The notes beneath the pieces were generated by a model, which did no database searches, was not told where the DNA came from, and was given only the letters and a program-made list of their open reading frames with translations. This document shows positions 10,370 to 22,709 of a stretch of DNA of 42,600 nucleotides, piece after piece. This DNA is from Helochares maculicollis (taxonomy: Eukaryota; Arthropoda; Insecta; Coleoptera; Hydrophilidae), in NCBI GenBank assembly GCA_033557835.1, contig JAWQRO010000335.1:1-42600 (forward strand), written 5' to 3'. The translations under genes were made by a program, and so were the position numbers. The stretch's first letter is position 1, and each line of letters begins with the position of its first letter.

Positions 10370-11300
10370 AGGTACTATTTCCGAACATTTTTTGTAGCAT
10401 CTTCTTAAAAGGACTAGTAACGACGCGTATTATCATTAGTTCCTTGCAAAATTTTGTAATCAATTTCTTAGTACTAGTACAACACTTAAGTTTCTTTATA
10501 CTTCATCACTAGGCAAATACATAATCACAGTTGTTCATTGTAACGTAAAATTTCTCGTATCTTCTACGATAGCTGTTATAGGCAGTCTTCAGATAGTTGC
10601 ACAAAGAGTAGAAGGCAGCTGTTAGAACTTTGAATTTCATAAATAAATATATATTCGGTGTCCGTCCTAAAAACTCTAATATAAGGAAAAACAATAGCTA
10701 CTGAATTTACAAGTTTTGAAGTCGGTTATAGAGTCATGACTTGGTAACGAGCAAAGCTGTTTATTGAGTCCATAAAAGTGTGATCGTTTAATAGTTTTGT
10801 ATTTACACGCTTTTGCATATTTTTGGCATGTTGCCTCTGCACGTAGCCCTATCTGTATGAAATTATTTCTGTACAAAAAACACAGTTTACTCACTGAAAT
10901 AGAATTCCGATGAAAGAGGAATGTTCTAAAATACATATCAAATCTCACAGCAGTCACAAACAGTGAAAAAGTCATTTTGAACATAATTGGAAGCCTCCGG
11001 ACTTTGATAATTTAGCTACAATTTAGAGTTTATTTCAAAGAATAATGTTCTTTAAAGAGATGCTATTAAAACGTTTACAATAAGATATCGTTGTTATCGC
11101 CGTAAAAACATATAGCGTTGAATTTAATAAACGGGGCATTTTATATATTCGGAAGAAATGCTTGTCAAACGAAGTCTTACATCGAATTTCAATACCTATT
11201 GTCAAAGTGTGGTACGTAAAATGGGATCGAATTAGGATTGTTCTCCTAAAAGTCAAAACTGGTGTGTAGCAAAGGGATTATAAACATTTTTGCATCTTAG
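10370..11300. other. Intronic spacer before V2
   Basis: No gene or repeat supported. Short minus-strand ORFs (10509-10694, 10676-10984, 11035-11256) have no recognisable content. The segment ends in the V2 acceptor TGCATCTTAG. Confidence 0.45.
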
Positions 11301-14300
11301 ATTCCGCAGTTCCGCATCAACAATAGCAAAGTTGTTGAGAAATTCACCGCAGAATCTGCCCAGCAAAGCGTCATTCAAGAGCGCACTGGCCACATTGTAC
11401 GAAATGGTAAATGTCAGTCCAGAGCAGCTTTACGAATCAGCCTCGATTCGCAAATTTAATAATATAGGCGCAAATAAAGGCAAACGGCCTGTAGTCAGAA
11501 GCTACAACATGATTCGAAATTCTTCCTCGAGACTTTACAAGTCTCACTCATCTAAAATTTCGCGCAGTCCCCCTCAAACGCCTACGAAGCGTTTTAGAAT
11601 GACTTCGACTAGTTTTTGTAATACGCCTCCAAAGAGGCCGAGGATTACTAAAACTGTAGCAGCACCAAAGCCGGTGGCTAACAAAGTTCTTGGAAATATT
11701 TCATACCCCGACATAGATTGCACTGCTAAAGTTGCCAAGGCTGGTAACAAACAGAATGATCCTACTAAAGTAGATGGCATTATACACATCGATAGCTCTA
11801 ACGATGGACAAATTAGTACCGCATGGCTTAATACACAAACTACTAATTCTGGACGAAGCAGAAGTTCTGACCAAGGCAGTGAGCCTCTGCAAGCCAATAT
11901 CTCCGAATTAAAGCCGCCAAGCAGTCAAAAAGTGGAAAACAACGTGCTTAAGCAAAACACTATCCCTGGAGTAATATGCGTTCCTATAGTGAGCAATAGA
12001 AAACCAAAGCGCAAGCTTGAGCAAACTGCAAATAATAAGCAAAATATAGCTCCTAAGCAAACTGGCGATACTCAAACTGGAGAAGACAAACAAAACGGAG
12101 GGGATATGCAGAAAGATGGAAGTGTACAGAACGCAAGTGGTAGTCAAAATATGCCTGTTGTCCAAAATAGCTCTTTGACTGCGAGCAGCAATGTTCAGTT
12201 GAACAGCAATAATGACACGAACGAGAGCCTTCAGGACAACAGCAACATCGACTGGACCACAAGACTTAGCGGTAACACGCAGCCAAATAAGGGCTTGCAA
12301 TCAAATAATGCTCAGAATGGGAAATTCGCCCAGAAGTTGAAAATGCAGACGAAGAAATTTGTCCAGTCTAATAAAGTTCTTAAAGCAAACAATGTTTCGT
12401 TAATCATTACTCCTGAGTCGTCTGTGAAACTTTTGAACTATTACACAAACGACGCTTTCAGTTCCAATACTGCTTGTAAACCTAATCTCACATCAGAAAG
12501 TGATCAAAATACGTGTGAAGACTTGGCACAAAGCAAGTTAAAGAACACTGGAGTGGCTAATAAAACGCCAAGTAACGCCGTTGGTCGAAAACGAGCCCGG
12601 GTCAGTAGCGCCGTTGTATCAAATGCAAAGGTCAACCAATCTGTTACTGTTAGGGCCAATAGCGCTGGTGTGCCAAACAAAAAATTCAAGGCGGTCAAAA
12701 CGGTCAAGCCTAAGGGTTCAAACGTGCCAAATAATTGTGCCAAACCAAATAACGATGATAAATCAGCTGCTAGAGCTGATATTCCCAATAAACAGACACC
12801 TGCTGTGCAAAATACAGATGCCGCGCTATCGAAAGACTTGCAAACTAATGCATCGAGATCAAATAAAAATTCGGCGTCACGTACCCAACGAGCAAAATGT
12901 GCCAGACCAAGTAGCTCTAGCATGCCTAGTAGAAATATCAAGCAAGTAGATCTTGTTAAAGTCAGCTGCACTGGTTTGTCATCTAAAGATGTCGAAACAA
13001 ACGGTGGTGCCGAACCGAATACATCGAACGAGAAAAATATTACTGACACATCAAAAACAGTTTTGGAACCGAAGCCCATTACTGAGCTTCACAGTTTTGT
13101 TACATCAATTTTGGGACCTATCAACACCAATAACCCTACCTTTGTGAAGTCCAATGGCGCATCTATGTCCAATAACTCCTCAGTGTCCAGTAATGCATGT
13201 AGCCCTAAGAGCCGAAGTAGCTCTAATTCCTCATCAAGAGCAAGCAGTGTATCAAGGCCAAATAGCGCATCAAGGGCAAATAGCGCATCAAGGGCAAATA
13301 GCGCATCAAGGCCAAACAGTGCATCAGTGTCGATTGGCGCATTAATATCAAATAGCCTATCTGCGTCAAATAACGCCCAGAATTCTACTGTGGCCAGTAT
13401 ACTAAATGACGCTTCCGCCCTCAGCAACTCTAAGATAATAGATATTTCTATGTCGCACAACGAATCCATATCCAATAGCGCCATAGTGAAAGGCAAACTT
13501 TCATCAAACAGTGTCATTATAGTCATTAACATTCCAAAGTCCAGCAGCGCCCTCAATATAAGAATACCTTCACAGCTGAACAACGATCTCAAGTCAGATA
13601 GTCCTACGGTCACTAGATCAAATACTTCTTCCAAATCGAACAACGACCCTAAATCGAGCAGTACATCGAAAGCTAACGTCGTTCACCAAGCAAAGAACGC
13701 CCAGAAAGCGAATAGCGCTACCAAAGAGAAAAATAATTCTAAGTCAAATGAAAACTTCAAATCAAACAACGCCCCCAAAGAGAGCAGTGATTCTGAACTA
13801 AACGAAGCGTTCAAATCAAATAACGCCTCCAAAGCGAACAGCGCCTCCCAAATCAATACAACTTCTATAAAGAATAATGCCTGCAAAGGAAACAATATAG
13901 TCAAAGGAACCAAGCCAAAAAGCGCCCCTGTTTCCAGGACCAAATCTCTCCCCAAAACCAAAAATACTCTTAAGGCGAGCAGTACCTCGAAACTTCTCGC
14001 TCCTAGTAAAAACAAAATGTTGCTGTCTGAGAACGCCCAAATAGTCACCAATACCCCTAACGCACAATCTAGTAATACCGGAAAGACCAATATCACCAAA
14101 CAGTCTAATAGTGACCAAAAGTTCAATAGCGCCCAAAAGGTTTATAGCGTTCAAGAAACCCACGTCGTTCAAAATCTCACTAGCACCTTAAAATACAATA
14201 GTACTCCAGTACTTAATAAGACTCTAAGGGTGGGCTACGACTTGAAGCGCTCAAATTCTCCAATGCCCGATAGCTCTGCAAACCCTGACAATAGTTCCAC

Positions 14301-16465
14301 CACGAGCCTATATATAGGTCCCAAGTTGGATCTAAAGCCCAGAAATTGCCGAACGTCAAATAGCGCTACTAAGACTGCCTTAAATGGAAACAGCAGTCAG
14401 CAGGAGCTAACAAATAATGATCTAATGAACCAAATGGATGACTTTTCCAAGACGGGCGCCAAGAACTCTGGTAGTAAACCTTCAAAAATACCCATGAGAA
14501 TAATGGCAAGGATGAGGGCCCAAATGGAACAATTGTCAAAGGATGAAGTCTTGGAGTTGGATGTAAACCGCAACCAGGAAGATTTAGGGAATAAGAAATC
14601 AAAGACACATTGCAGAGATTTAGAAAAAGCCATCAAGGAATTGGGAGGGGAATTTGGCTTAATCGTAGAAGAAAACGAGGAGATGCTAAGAGATAGTGAT
14701 GACGATGACAAGGAAATATTCATAGGTATTGATGGGGATATTGGTGTAGAGGTGTGCCAATCAGTTCCCCAAGAAGTGACTGAACCATCAAATAAGAACG
14801 CTAGTGAAAGAATGAGTGGAACTTGGAACAAAAAGGTCCATGATGGGCCTGGCGAAACGCTATATAAAAGTACGAGTGAAGAAATGCTTGAAGCACAGAA
14901 TGAGAAAAGTGGTATCAAAAGAACGGGTGCGGAAAAGAACAGAGGAAAGTGCGAAAACAAAGAATTAATTGACAATATGAACGAAGAGAAAATGGAACAA
15001 ATGGTCTCTAAAATGACAAAAGAAGCGGATGAGAATATTATAGAAGAAGCGAATAAGAAAACGATGAATGAAATATACTCAAATATGATGGAACAAATTA
15101 ATATTGAACTTGAGTCAACGAATAATATTCGAATTGACAAAGAAAGAGATATGAGCAAAGAAGCGAAAAGTACTGAGCTGAATGTTGATAAAAGAATGTA
15201 TAAGGGTAAGTCACGACGTAAAGACTCAGAGCATGATAGAGAGAGATTTGTGGCAAAACAGACTATAGAGGAGAAGCTTAGGCCAGAGGCCGAAAGCGTC
15301 GAAAAGTTGCCAATGGAACAGAAAGCCGTTCCAGAGGCAATTGAAAAGGAGGAGAGTTCTAAGAAAAAAGCGGAAGTCCAGCTACGACAAGTCTTGCAAA
15401 CCCCTGTCGTGATGTACCATCCTTTCATATCGATGATGCCTAATAAAAAGCAAACGATATCCGCATCAGCGAAGGAAACCCTAAATTTAATCAGTAAAAC
15501 AGTTGAAAGTGCGAAAAAAGAACGCAAAACGTTTACCGTAGTCAGTAATTACTACAGTGTGAGAAATGCGCTTTTAAAAAGAGGTTGGATAGAAAAATTG
15601 GATATAGTACCTGCTTTGCCGAATTTCGGAAACCTGAAATTTCTTCAAAGTAAGTCGCTTCCTGATTTGGTTCCTTATTTAGACGATCTTAACTACAAAA
15701 AGGATGCGGAAACCGTTATAGCATCCAAGTTGCTTGCAGATCATCAAGTTGACTTTTACTGGGGCACTACCAGAAATGCGTTTGAAGTCAACCCAGACGA
15801 CAAAAAATATACTCTAATCAACAGTATAAAACGAGGTACTTTCAGTTACTCGTCCAAGTTAGCATTGTGTGAAAGCGTAAAGAAATCACATTGGTTCAAC
15901 AAACCTAACGAATATAACTTGACACACCCCAGAACATACTGTCTTACCAACAAAGGAGACCCTATGCAATTCATTGAAGACTTCAAATTAACAGCGGCGA
16001 TTTCTCTTTTGCAATGGGTGAGCTCTATGACGAATTCAAAAGACCAATTGATATCCCCAGGTGGTACTATCCCATTATCGATACTCAATTTTTCGTTTGA
16101 GCAATGCAGAAATTACTTGAGAAAGTGTTTACATGCCGATATCGACTCGGATATCGAAGACGCGACGGATGCGGAATGGACGGAGTTTTTGGAGAACTTC
16201 TACAAAATAGTTCACACTGGCTACCACTTCAAAAGTAGTGCCAAAGAACGAACCGAAGATTTAATCCTGTGTTGCGAAAAGGTCTTGGAACACATTAAAG
16301 TGTATAGGCCAAGCATTGAAGCAGACGGAATAATGAACATATGGATTTTAAAGCCCGTATACAGTAGCATGGGCAATGGCATTTTTCTTTGCAGAACCTT
16401 AGATTTCATTCTTAAAACCATTTCTAATAATGGAGAAAAAATTTACTGTATTCAAAAGTATATTG
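11301..16465 (+). CDS. Variable unit V2: giant low-complexity tail plus TTLL3-like N-terminal half
   Basis: One exon of about 5.2 kb, open throughout. Acceptor TCTTAG ends at 11300 (a second CAG at 11307-11309 gives the same phase). The first ATG is 34 codons in (11404), so the frame is probably entered from an upstream exon. About 1,000 codons are extremely rich in Ser, Asn, Lys, Ala and Thr, including four 18-bp SRANSA-type repeats at 13252-13323; then about 300 charged codons with Glu/Lys/Met-rich helical stretches (near 14500-15400). The conserved TTLL3 part starts near 15478: RGWIEK, LLADHQVDFYW, NSIKR, HPRTYCLT, FIEDFKLTA, NIWILKP with SSMGNGI, and QKYI at the donor G|GTAAGT (16466). 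The tail is likely disordered. Its length is many times that of the other five variants. Intactness over 1,700 codons argues for selection. Confidence 0.88.
13252..13323 (+). repeat. Four 18-bp codon-register repeats inside V2
   Basis: Units of TCAAGGGCAAATAGCGCA (Ser-Arg-Ala-Asn-Ser-Ala), two of them with Pro for Ala, directly in tandem. Looser Ser-Asn-rich versions of the motif continue through much of the exon. Confidence 0.9.
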
Positions 16466-16512
16466 GTAAGTAAATGCGCTTAAATGTAGATTGTAGTAGT
16501 AATCTCTCTAAT

Positions 16513-16532
16513 CTGTGGAAATCGCACTTTTA
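16513..16532 (+). promoter_or_regulatory. Selector element after V2
   Basis: CTGTGGAAATCGCACTTTTA, 48 nt after the V2 donor. Against the docking site it gives 17 Watson-Crick pairs, one G:U and two mismatches over 20 positions. It is weaker than the V1 and V5 elements but at the same distance from the donor. Confidence 0.65.
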
Positions 16533-16800
16533 TCCCATTGCTAGTTTTTATCAAACGTAAGCAAACATTTTAGCAGCCACAAAAACTATCAAAGATTAGA
16601 AAAGTTAGAAAGTTGTTAGCAAAGACGCGGAAGAAGTAAGTAGCAAACTTGCGTCAGAAATAAGTAGCAAACAAAAGAAAAAGAACAATTTGAAAAAAAC
16701 AAACAATATAACAAAAAGAAATAGTTATCCTCGCGCCTCCTATTTCCCAAAGTGCAATCATAAATTTGACGTCTTTTTTCACGGCCAATTTTCTAAATAG

Positions 16801-17939
16801 GTTGCTTGACAATATTGCACCAGCGTGTTTGTCTATCCAACCTTTAAAACCCAGAAGTCTTCCTTCAACCCCCACCAACAAATTAAGGCCCAAAATGTAC
16901 AGCCAAGGCAGTTTAGATAGAGAGGAGATATATAAAAATCCTCAGCTTATCTTTTCTGAAATTATTGATATGGTTCATAACGCTATTATTGAAGGCAAAA
17001 CTTTTTCCGCGACTGGGTATTATAGATGCATTCGGAACGCCTTAGTTTCAAGGGGCTGGGTGGAAAAAATTCGGCTGACGAAGAGGTTTCCGAATTACCG
17101 GAAGCTCAAGGCATTGGAAGAAAAGACCATCTCCGAATTGGTGCCGTTATTAAACTCTAGAGAGTATCAGACCAGCGCAAAACGTGTTATCATATCGAAA
17201 ATGCTACAAAACCATCAAGTGGATCTTTGCTGGGACATGAGTCAATACGCCTATTTGGCAAATCCTGATGACAACAAATCGACCCTCATCAGCACTATAA
17301 AGCGACGAGCTTACAGCTACGCCACAAAAGCGGGGCTTTGTTTCGCTATGAAGCAAGCCCATTGGTTGCAAAATCCCGGCGTTTGCTACATCCGCCATCC
17401 GCGATCGTACAGCCTTACTGAGAAAGGCGATCCGGATCTCTTCATCAAAGATTTTAAGTTAACAGCAGTCATATCTCTGCTGAAGTGGATTGTAGCGACC
17501 CATGGCTCCCCTGACTCGTTACTCATGTCTATTGATGGTAGAATACCAGTTTATGTTTTCATTTTCGCTATGGAAGAAACCAAAAAGTTTATTAGAAGGT
17601 GTAACCATGAAGATATTGATGAAGACATTGAGGAAGCTATGGAATTCCAATGGACGGAATTCTTGGAATATTATTATAGCATTGTTCACGTTGGTAATCA
17701 TTTCAAAGCCAGTCGATTGACTACAGAAGCAGAGTTGGTATCAAAATCATATGATATGTTGAAAAAAGTCCGTAAATTTTGGCCTACTCTGGATTACGAC
17801 GGCTACATGAACGTTTGGATTATGAAACCTTATTGCGCTAGCATGGGTATTGGTATTCACGTTTGCCGTACTTTGCAGTATATTTTGAAAGTTGTGAAGG
17901 AACACAAACGCAGAAAATATATTGTTCAAAAATATATAG
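16801..17939 (+). CDS. Variable unit V3: TTLL3-like N-terminal/ATP-binding half
   Basis: Acceptor TTTCTAAATAG ends at 16800. The frame is entered in phase 2 and the first ATG is 31 codons in (16895). A short tail (about 45 codons) precedes the conserved domain: KTFSATGYYRCIRNAL, RGWVEK, LQNHQVDLCWD, STIKRRAYSYATK, HPRSYSLTEKGDPDLFIKDF, a Glu/Asp-rich HEDIDEDIEEA, MNVWIMKP with ASMGIGI, and VQKYI at the donor. The donor is G|GTAGGT rather than GTAAGT, the weakest of the six. It lies only 335 bp after V2, the shortest spacing in the array, and has the shortest tail. Same inferred role as the other variants: the ATP-binding and substrate-facing half of a tubulin glycylase. Confidence 0.9.
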
Positions 17940-19051
17940 GTAGGTATGGGCATGAGAAGTTGAGGGGCACAGGCCAACGTGGAAGGCGCTTGATTTTTTT
18001 TTGGTCATTTTGACTCGAGTAACTAATTTTGACAAGTCCGATGTTTACGCTGGTTTGATTGTCTATGGAAGTGCTAGAGTATAGTCGGAGATACAGAAAT
18101 AGTTATCACCATCGAAAAATACTCATCATAAACGTTTGTTTGCACATTTTTATTTCATATGGCGGTTTGAAAATTTGGGTAAATTAGGTACCATTGTGTT
18201 CAGAAAGTGATAAACTTTCATATTTTATAAAAAATATCATTTCCACTCTTTTAAAATAAAATTGGTGTTCCTTCCAGTTGAAACAGAAGCGGTAATATAA
18301 TAGTAATGGGGTGGGACAAGATGTAGTATACCGATTTTTAGTGTATTTCCTAATTTTATGAAACAATAGAAAGAAAGAGAACGAATGTTCTATAATAGGT
18401 CTCCTCTGTGGCTATAGTCAATACGCTGCTAATAGTGAATGGTATCCAAAAAGCGCGCATTTCGAATTTTGCAGAACAATGAACAAGCGTTGTCGTTAGT
18501 TAGCGTTCTGCTATATTTGGGCGCATATAAAGCACAGACGTGCATTCTTCTCTTAGTGAAGCTTTTACTGAACGGCTTCACAAAGAACTGCATATTTTTT
18601 GAGCTGACGAAAAAGTTCTTTCGAATATGGAGTGTGCTACAAACATTTGAAGGCTCACAAAGTTGCTATTACGTAAAAATGTTTCAAATGCCAGATCTAA
18701 GACTTGCCAACTTAGCTGAAACTCAACTCAGAAAAGTTGATATTCACCTTTCGTATTCAACAGTTGTAACTATGAAGCTATTTTTATTGCTTTTTGTTAA
18801 AGTTTAATGATATGCGTTTGGAGTTTTTCTACCAAAGTATCATCATGTATTTCGTAATAATAATTAACTCTTCAATTGGTTGAAATTTATACCGATATGG
18901 CTTGGGTAACATAGAAAATTGTACCGGAGCCCTCGATGACTTCTATGAACGTACGGGGCAAATTGTGAATCGCTTCAACATTGTGTAACTATAATTAAGT
19001 ATTTTTCTCTGAAACTGTGGTCTGTATACGCAAAATTTGATTTTTATTAAG
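17940..19051. other. Spacer after V3 with a possible selector core
   Basis: No gene supported; the 122-codon ORF at 18439-18807 has no recognisable domain. ATGGCGGTTT at 18159-18168 repeats the core of the V1 selector and could pair with the docking site over 10 positions, but it lies 220 nt from the donor rather than 36-54. Partial matches also occur at 17944 and 18062. Confidence 0.35.
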
Positions 19052-19053
19052 TA

Positions 19054-20267
19054 TTAGGGGGACCGGAAAGTAATGTCGTTTCTGCGCATGTCGATATTTG
19101 ATTGTCATTTGGTAGCTCATTACGTACTTGGAAGGTGTGTCAAAGAGATTTTGAGGCTATTGTATCATATTTGCTTCTGAATAATTAAGTATTAGATTTT
19201 TTTTGCAATTTGGGCTGAAATGGCCAGCCAAATACCAGAAGAGCATATCAGGCATTGTATGCTTTTTGAGTTTCGCAAGGATATACCGCAACTGCTGCAA
19301 CTATAAACATTTGCGATGTTTATCTAAGCGCATTGGACGTTCGAAAATGCCAAAGATGGTTCTCTAAGTTCAGATCAGGCAATTTTGATCTCTCGGACGC
19401 CTACCCATCGATAACGAAGACCAACATCATTAGATAACGACGTGCTAAAGGCAAAAGTGAAAGCAAATCCATGTCAAACAATTGAGGAACTCTCAGACAG
19501 CCTTAACCAACCTTGGTCAACCATCCAAGGACATTCGCCGCAGATTGGAAAAATAAGCAGAGCTGGTGTTTGGGTCTCCCATAATCTATTCGAACAGAAT
19601 AAAGCCAACCGGTCCATCACGTGCAACGTATTACTTCAACGGCATCGTACAGATCCATTTTTTGATCACTTGATCACTGGAGACAAAAAATGGGTCCTAT
19701 AAAACGATCCGAAACGCAAAAGGCAGAGGCTCAGCCGAAATGAATTACCACGCGGAGTTGTTCACTTTGAAGTGTTAAAACCTGGACAAACTGTTAATGC
19801 AGATGTCTATTGTGAACAATTGGAACGAATAAATCGGTCTTTGATTGAAAAGTATCCGGCAGTTGTCAACAGAAAAGGAGTTATTCTGCAACATTACAAT
19901 GCAAGACCGTCGCACTGTGCAAAACGGACCTTAGACAAAATTAACGAATTGGGGTGGGAGGTACTGCCTCACCCACCATACTCGCCCGATATTGCACCCT
20001 TGGACCACCATTTATTCCGATCACTGCAACATTGTCTTAGTGGCAAAAATGAGAAAATTCTGATGATGTCCAAAATGCTATCCCGACATTTTTTACAGAA
20101 AAACCGATTGATTTTTACCGCTCCGGCATTGAAAATTTGTATACTAGATGGCAAAAGGTTCTTGAGAACGAAGGTGAATATATTGTTGATTAGAAATTAA
20201 AACTTGTCAAAAATGTAGTCGTGTGAATTTAACCTAAGAAAACGAAATTACTTTCCGGTCCCCCTAA
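19054..20267 (+). mobile_element. Cecropia-like mariner, plus strand, inactive
   Basis: Terminal repeats TTAGGGGGACCGGAAAGTAA (from 19054) and its inverse (ending 20267), flanked by TA at 19052-19053 and 20268-20269. The transposase starts at 19220 (MASQIPEEHIRHCMLFEFRK) and continues in other frames through RKCQRWFSKFRSGNFDLSD, LITGDKKWVL, PGQTVNADVYCEQLERINRS and HPPYSPDIAPLDHHLFRSL. Breaks seen: stop codons in the N-terminal third, a TAA at 19699 directly after KKWVL, and Tyr (TAC, 19895-19897) in HYNARPSH where mariners have the catalytic Asp of HDNARPH. It is dead. Confidence 0.92.
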
Positions 20268-20453
20268 TACATCACAACAGATTTAGACGTTATTAGAATA
20301 AGCTTATGAATCTACCACTATAACATCATCGAAGCATTAGTCGATTTGCGTCTACTACATAAAGATAGTCTCAATTAAAAATGTCGGGCCAAATTCGTCA
20401 TGCCCTCAAATAATTATGGCGAAGCTGCTATTAATTGACGATCGCATCGTGTA

Positions 20454-21385
20454 CCAAGTGCGCAAGTTTAAAATGTCGCCTTTTTTCATGAAAAATATGC
20501 AATTATTTAAGACCAATCGTAAAACATTTTTTATTCAAAGTACTGACTCTTCTTTTTACACATTTTATCCATCTCTCGGGCAATTTATGGATACCATTCC
20601 AAAAGAACGCTTCAATTTTCATTGATATCCATTCATCGATCCATTTTTGTAAATCCTTGAAAGTCTTCAAGCGTTGCCCAGCCAGTGCGTGTTCCATCAA
20701 TGTGAAGAGGTGATAGTCAGAAGGCGCCAGGTCTGGTGAGTACGGCGGGTGGGGTAGGAGTTTCCAACCAAGCGAAGAAGTCGTATCTTTGGCCACTTTG
20801 GCTGAATGTGCAGGAGCGTTGTCATGCTGCAGAATGACTTTGCCGTGTTTTCGAGCCCATTCTGGACCTTTTTCGATCAATGCGTGGTTTAAATTGATCA
20901 TTAATCGGTAACGGACGGTCTTAACTGTTTCTCCAGGCTTGAGAAGCTCGAAGTACACTATCACCTTCTTCTGATCCAACACACACAAAGCATTGTCTTC
21001 CTCCCAAAACGATCCGGTTTCGTACTCGATGTTGATGGTTGTCCTGGCGTTACCCACGATTTCTTTCGTTTGGGATTCTCAAAATATATCCATTTTTCAT
21101 CGCTAGTTACAACCCGATGCAAAAACACTTTCTTTTGCGGTGTGAATGCAGCATTTCATACACGCTTTTTCTTCTTTTCATCTTTCATTCGTTCAGTTTG
21201 TGCGGAACCCATTTTCCAAGCTTTTGAATCTTCCCCATGGCTCTCAGGCGATCGGAAATTGCTTACCGAGTGATATTCAACTGCTCCGCCATCATCGATT
21301 GTGTTTGTGTATTCTCTTCATTCAATAATGCTTGAAACGTTGAAACCAGCTTTCACAAGTCTTGACAGTTGGAATTGGAAGCGCT
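20454..21385 (-). mobile_element. Mariner family-1 copy, minus strand, 5'-truncated
   Basis: The 3' terminal repeat (CCAAGTGCGCAAGTTTAAAA) starts at 20454 after TA. The minus strand holds an intact C-terminal transposase frame, 21057-20503 (184 codons): KKVIVYFELLKPGETV, LQHDNAPAHSAKVAKD, HPPYSPDLAPSDYHLF and LPERWIKCVKRR. Both later catalytic Asp residues are present. Upstream, HTH pieces continue out of frame to about 21385, where similarity to the 516-1705 copy stops; no 5' terminal repeat was found. Confidence 0.88.
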
Positions 21386-22709
21386 CCCTGGCACCATAAG
21401 CAGATTTGACCAATTGCATACCTCCGGCTGACCAGCACCTCCGTCTTTATAAAGAAGTAAAATTGGATCGATACTTAGATTGCCTCAAATAATTAGTTTT
21501 TTTTCAACATGGAATTCGAACTCTACCCGGAAGATGGATGAAAATAGTGGCCAGAGATGAACAATATTTTGAATCGGAAATGTTTATCCAGTTTGTTTAC
21601 AATAAAGTGACGGGGAAAATCCGCTGAAGTAAAGTTGTACACCTAATATTAATAGTGAAATTCTTCGATGTCCCTTGATTCTGGTTAATAATGATTAGCG
21701 TGGAACTCTTAATGAGATCGGCAACTGGTCAGAACTTTGAGAAGTATTTTTGTCGTCAATTCCGAACGTTGACACAGCTACGTCCTGCACAAAACTATCT
21801 TTAGCATTTTGCTTTGTGTCAAGATCTTGATGGTAGAGAATGATGTTGTCTCGATTTAAATGCGTCCTATTAATTGCGTTATTGAAATTTCGGACACCAA
21901 AGAGTTTTGCTCCAATATACTATATATTCCAAAGTTCTACCGTAACCTACAACTTTTTTTACTCATAGTAGTATAGTATAAGAACGAATAAGCTATCGTT
22001 CAAAAGAACGACTTGATGATAGATGGTCAGGAAGATAAGAACTGTTACAGCTTAGCTTCAGTCTTCATTTATTGCAGTTATCCGTGTACTGCGAAGAAAC
22101 ATTTTCGTAAGTCTTGATAAATTAAATAGTTTGACTTTGTCCAGAAATCTTTTCTAATGAGTCATAAGAATAGAATAGGAATAAAAGTATGTTTTCTCAA
22201 ATCAGTACCATTCCTTAAAATATTTTATAAAATTATTTTGTATTCTACGATTTTTTACGAATGTTTTGTAAAATATTCGTCTTTTTGAAGTGGAACCTCA
22301 CTTGAATATTTTGTTTAGATTAGTTATTCTTAGAGTTGCAGACTTTGCAAGGAATGTTTTGCTTTCCAATTCCAATAATTTGCCGAAGTGTTTTTGTTGG
22401 TGTAATTTAGATATCATTACTAATCTACTCGGTTTCGTAATCATTTACTTGTTGATCAATAACCAATATCCTTCGACATTTGTTAACCTAAGCAGCCATT
22501 CTAACTGCAGGTGCCACTGCAATGAAAAGTTGGGCTCTAACCTTAACTATCTAGATTAGAGCAATAAAATAACAAAAGCATAGGAATTATACAAGAAGGG
22601 CAATTTAATACACAGCAATAAAAATAGCTTCAAACAGAGATAAGAAGTTTACCATATCAATGCAATTTCAACGATAAACTAAAGTAATTTTTCGTTTTGC
22701 AATTTGTAG
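21386..22709. other. Intronic spacer before V4
   Basis: No gene, transposon or RNA gene supported. The 89-codon frame at 22290-22559 has no known content. The segment ends with the V4 acceptor CAATTTGTAG. Confidence 0.45.

Noticed and set aside
10125..10397. 90-codon (MIRLL)n ORF
   Set aside because: Product of the 15-bp minisatellite period; not a protein gene.
14397..15527. 376-codon minus-strand ORF opposite V2
   Set aside because: Mirror of the Ser/Lys/Glu-rich V2 coding strand; low-complexity codons leave the antisense frame open. No domain, and V2 is the conserved strand. The same applies to minus-strand ORFs at 12504-13079, 13089-13643, 13683-14126, 11908-12300 and 28257-28793.
16474..16560. 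Short ATG ORF between V2 and V3 as a V3 first exon
   Set aside because: It ends at a stop, and the only donor/acceptor pair there would make a 17-nt intron. A further candidate exon at 16574-16635 (phase 2 end, GTAAGT donor) is possible but rests on too little.
18439..18807. 122-codon plus-strand ORF
   Set aside because: No splice context, no family resemblance, AT-rich hydrophobic composition expected by chance.
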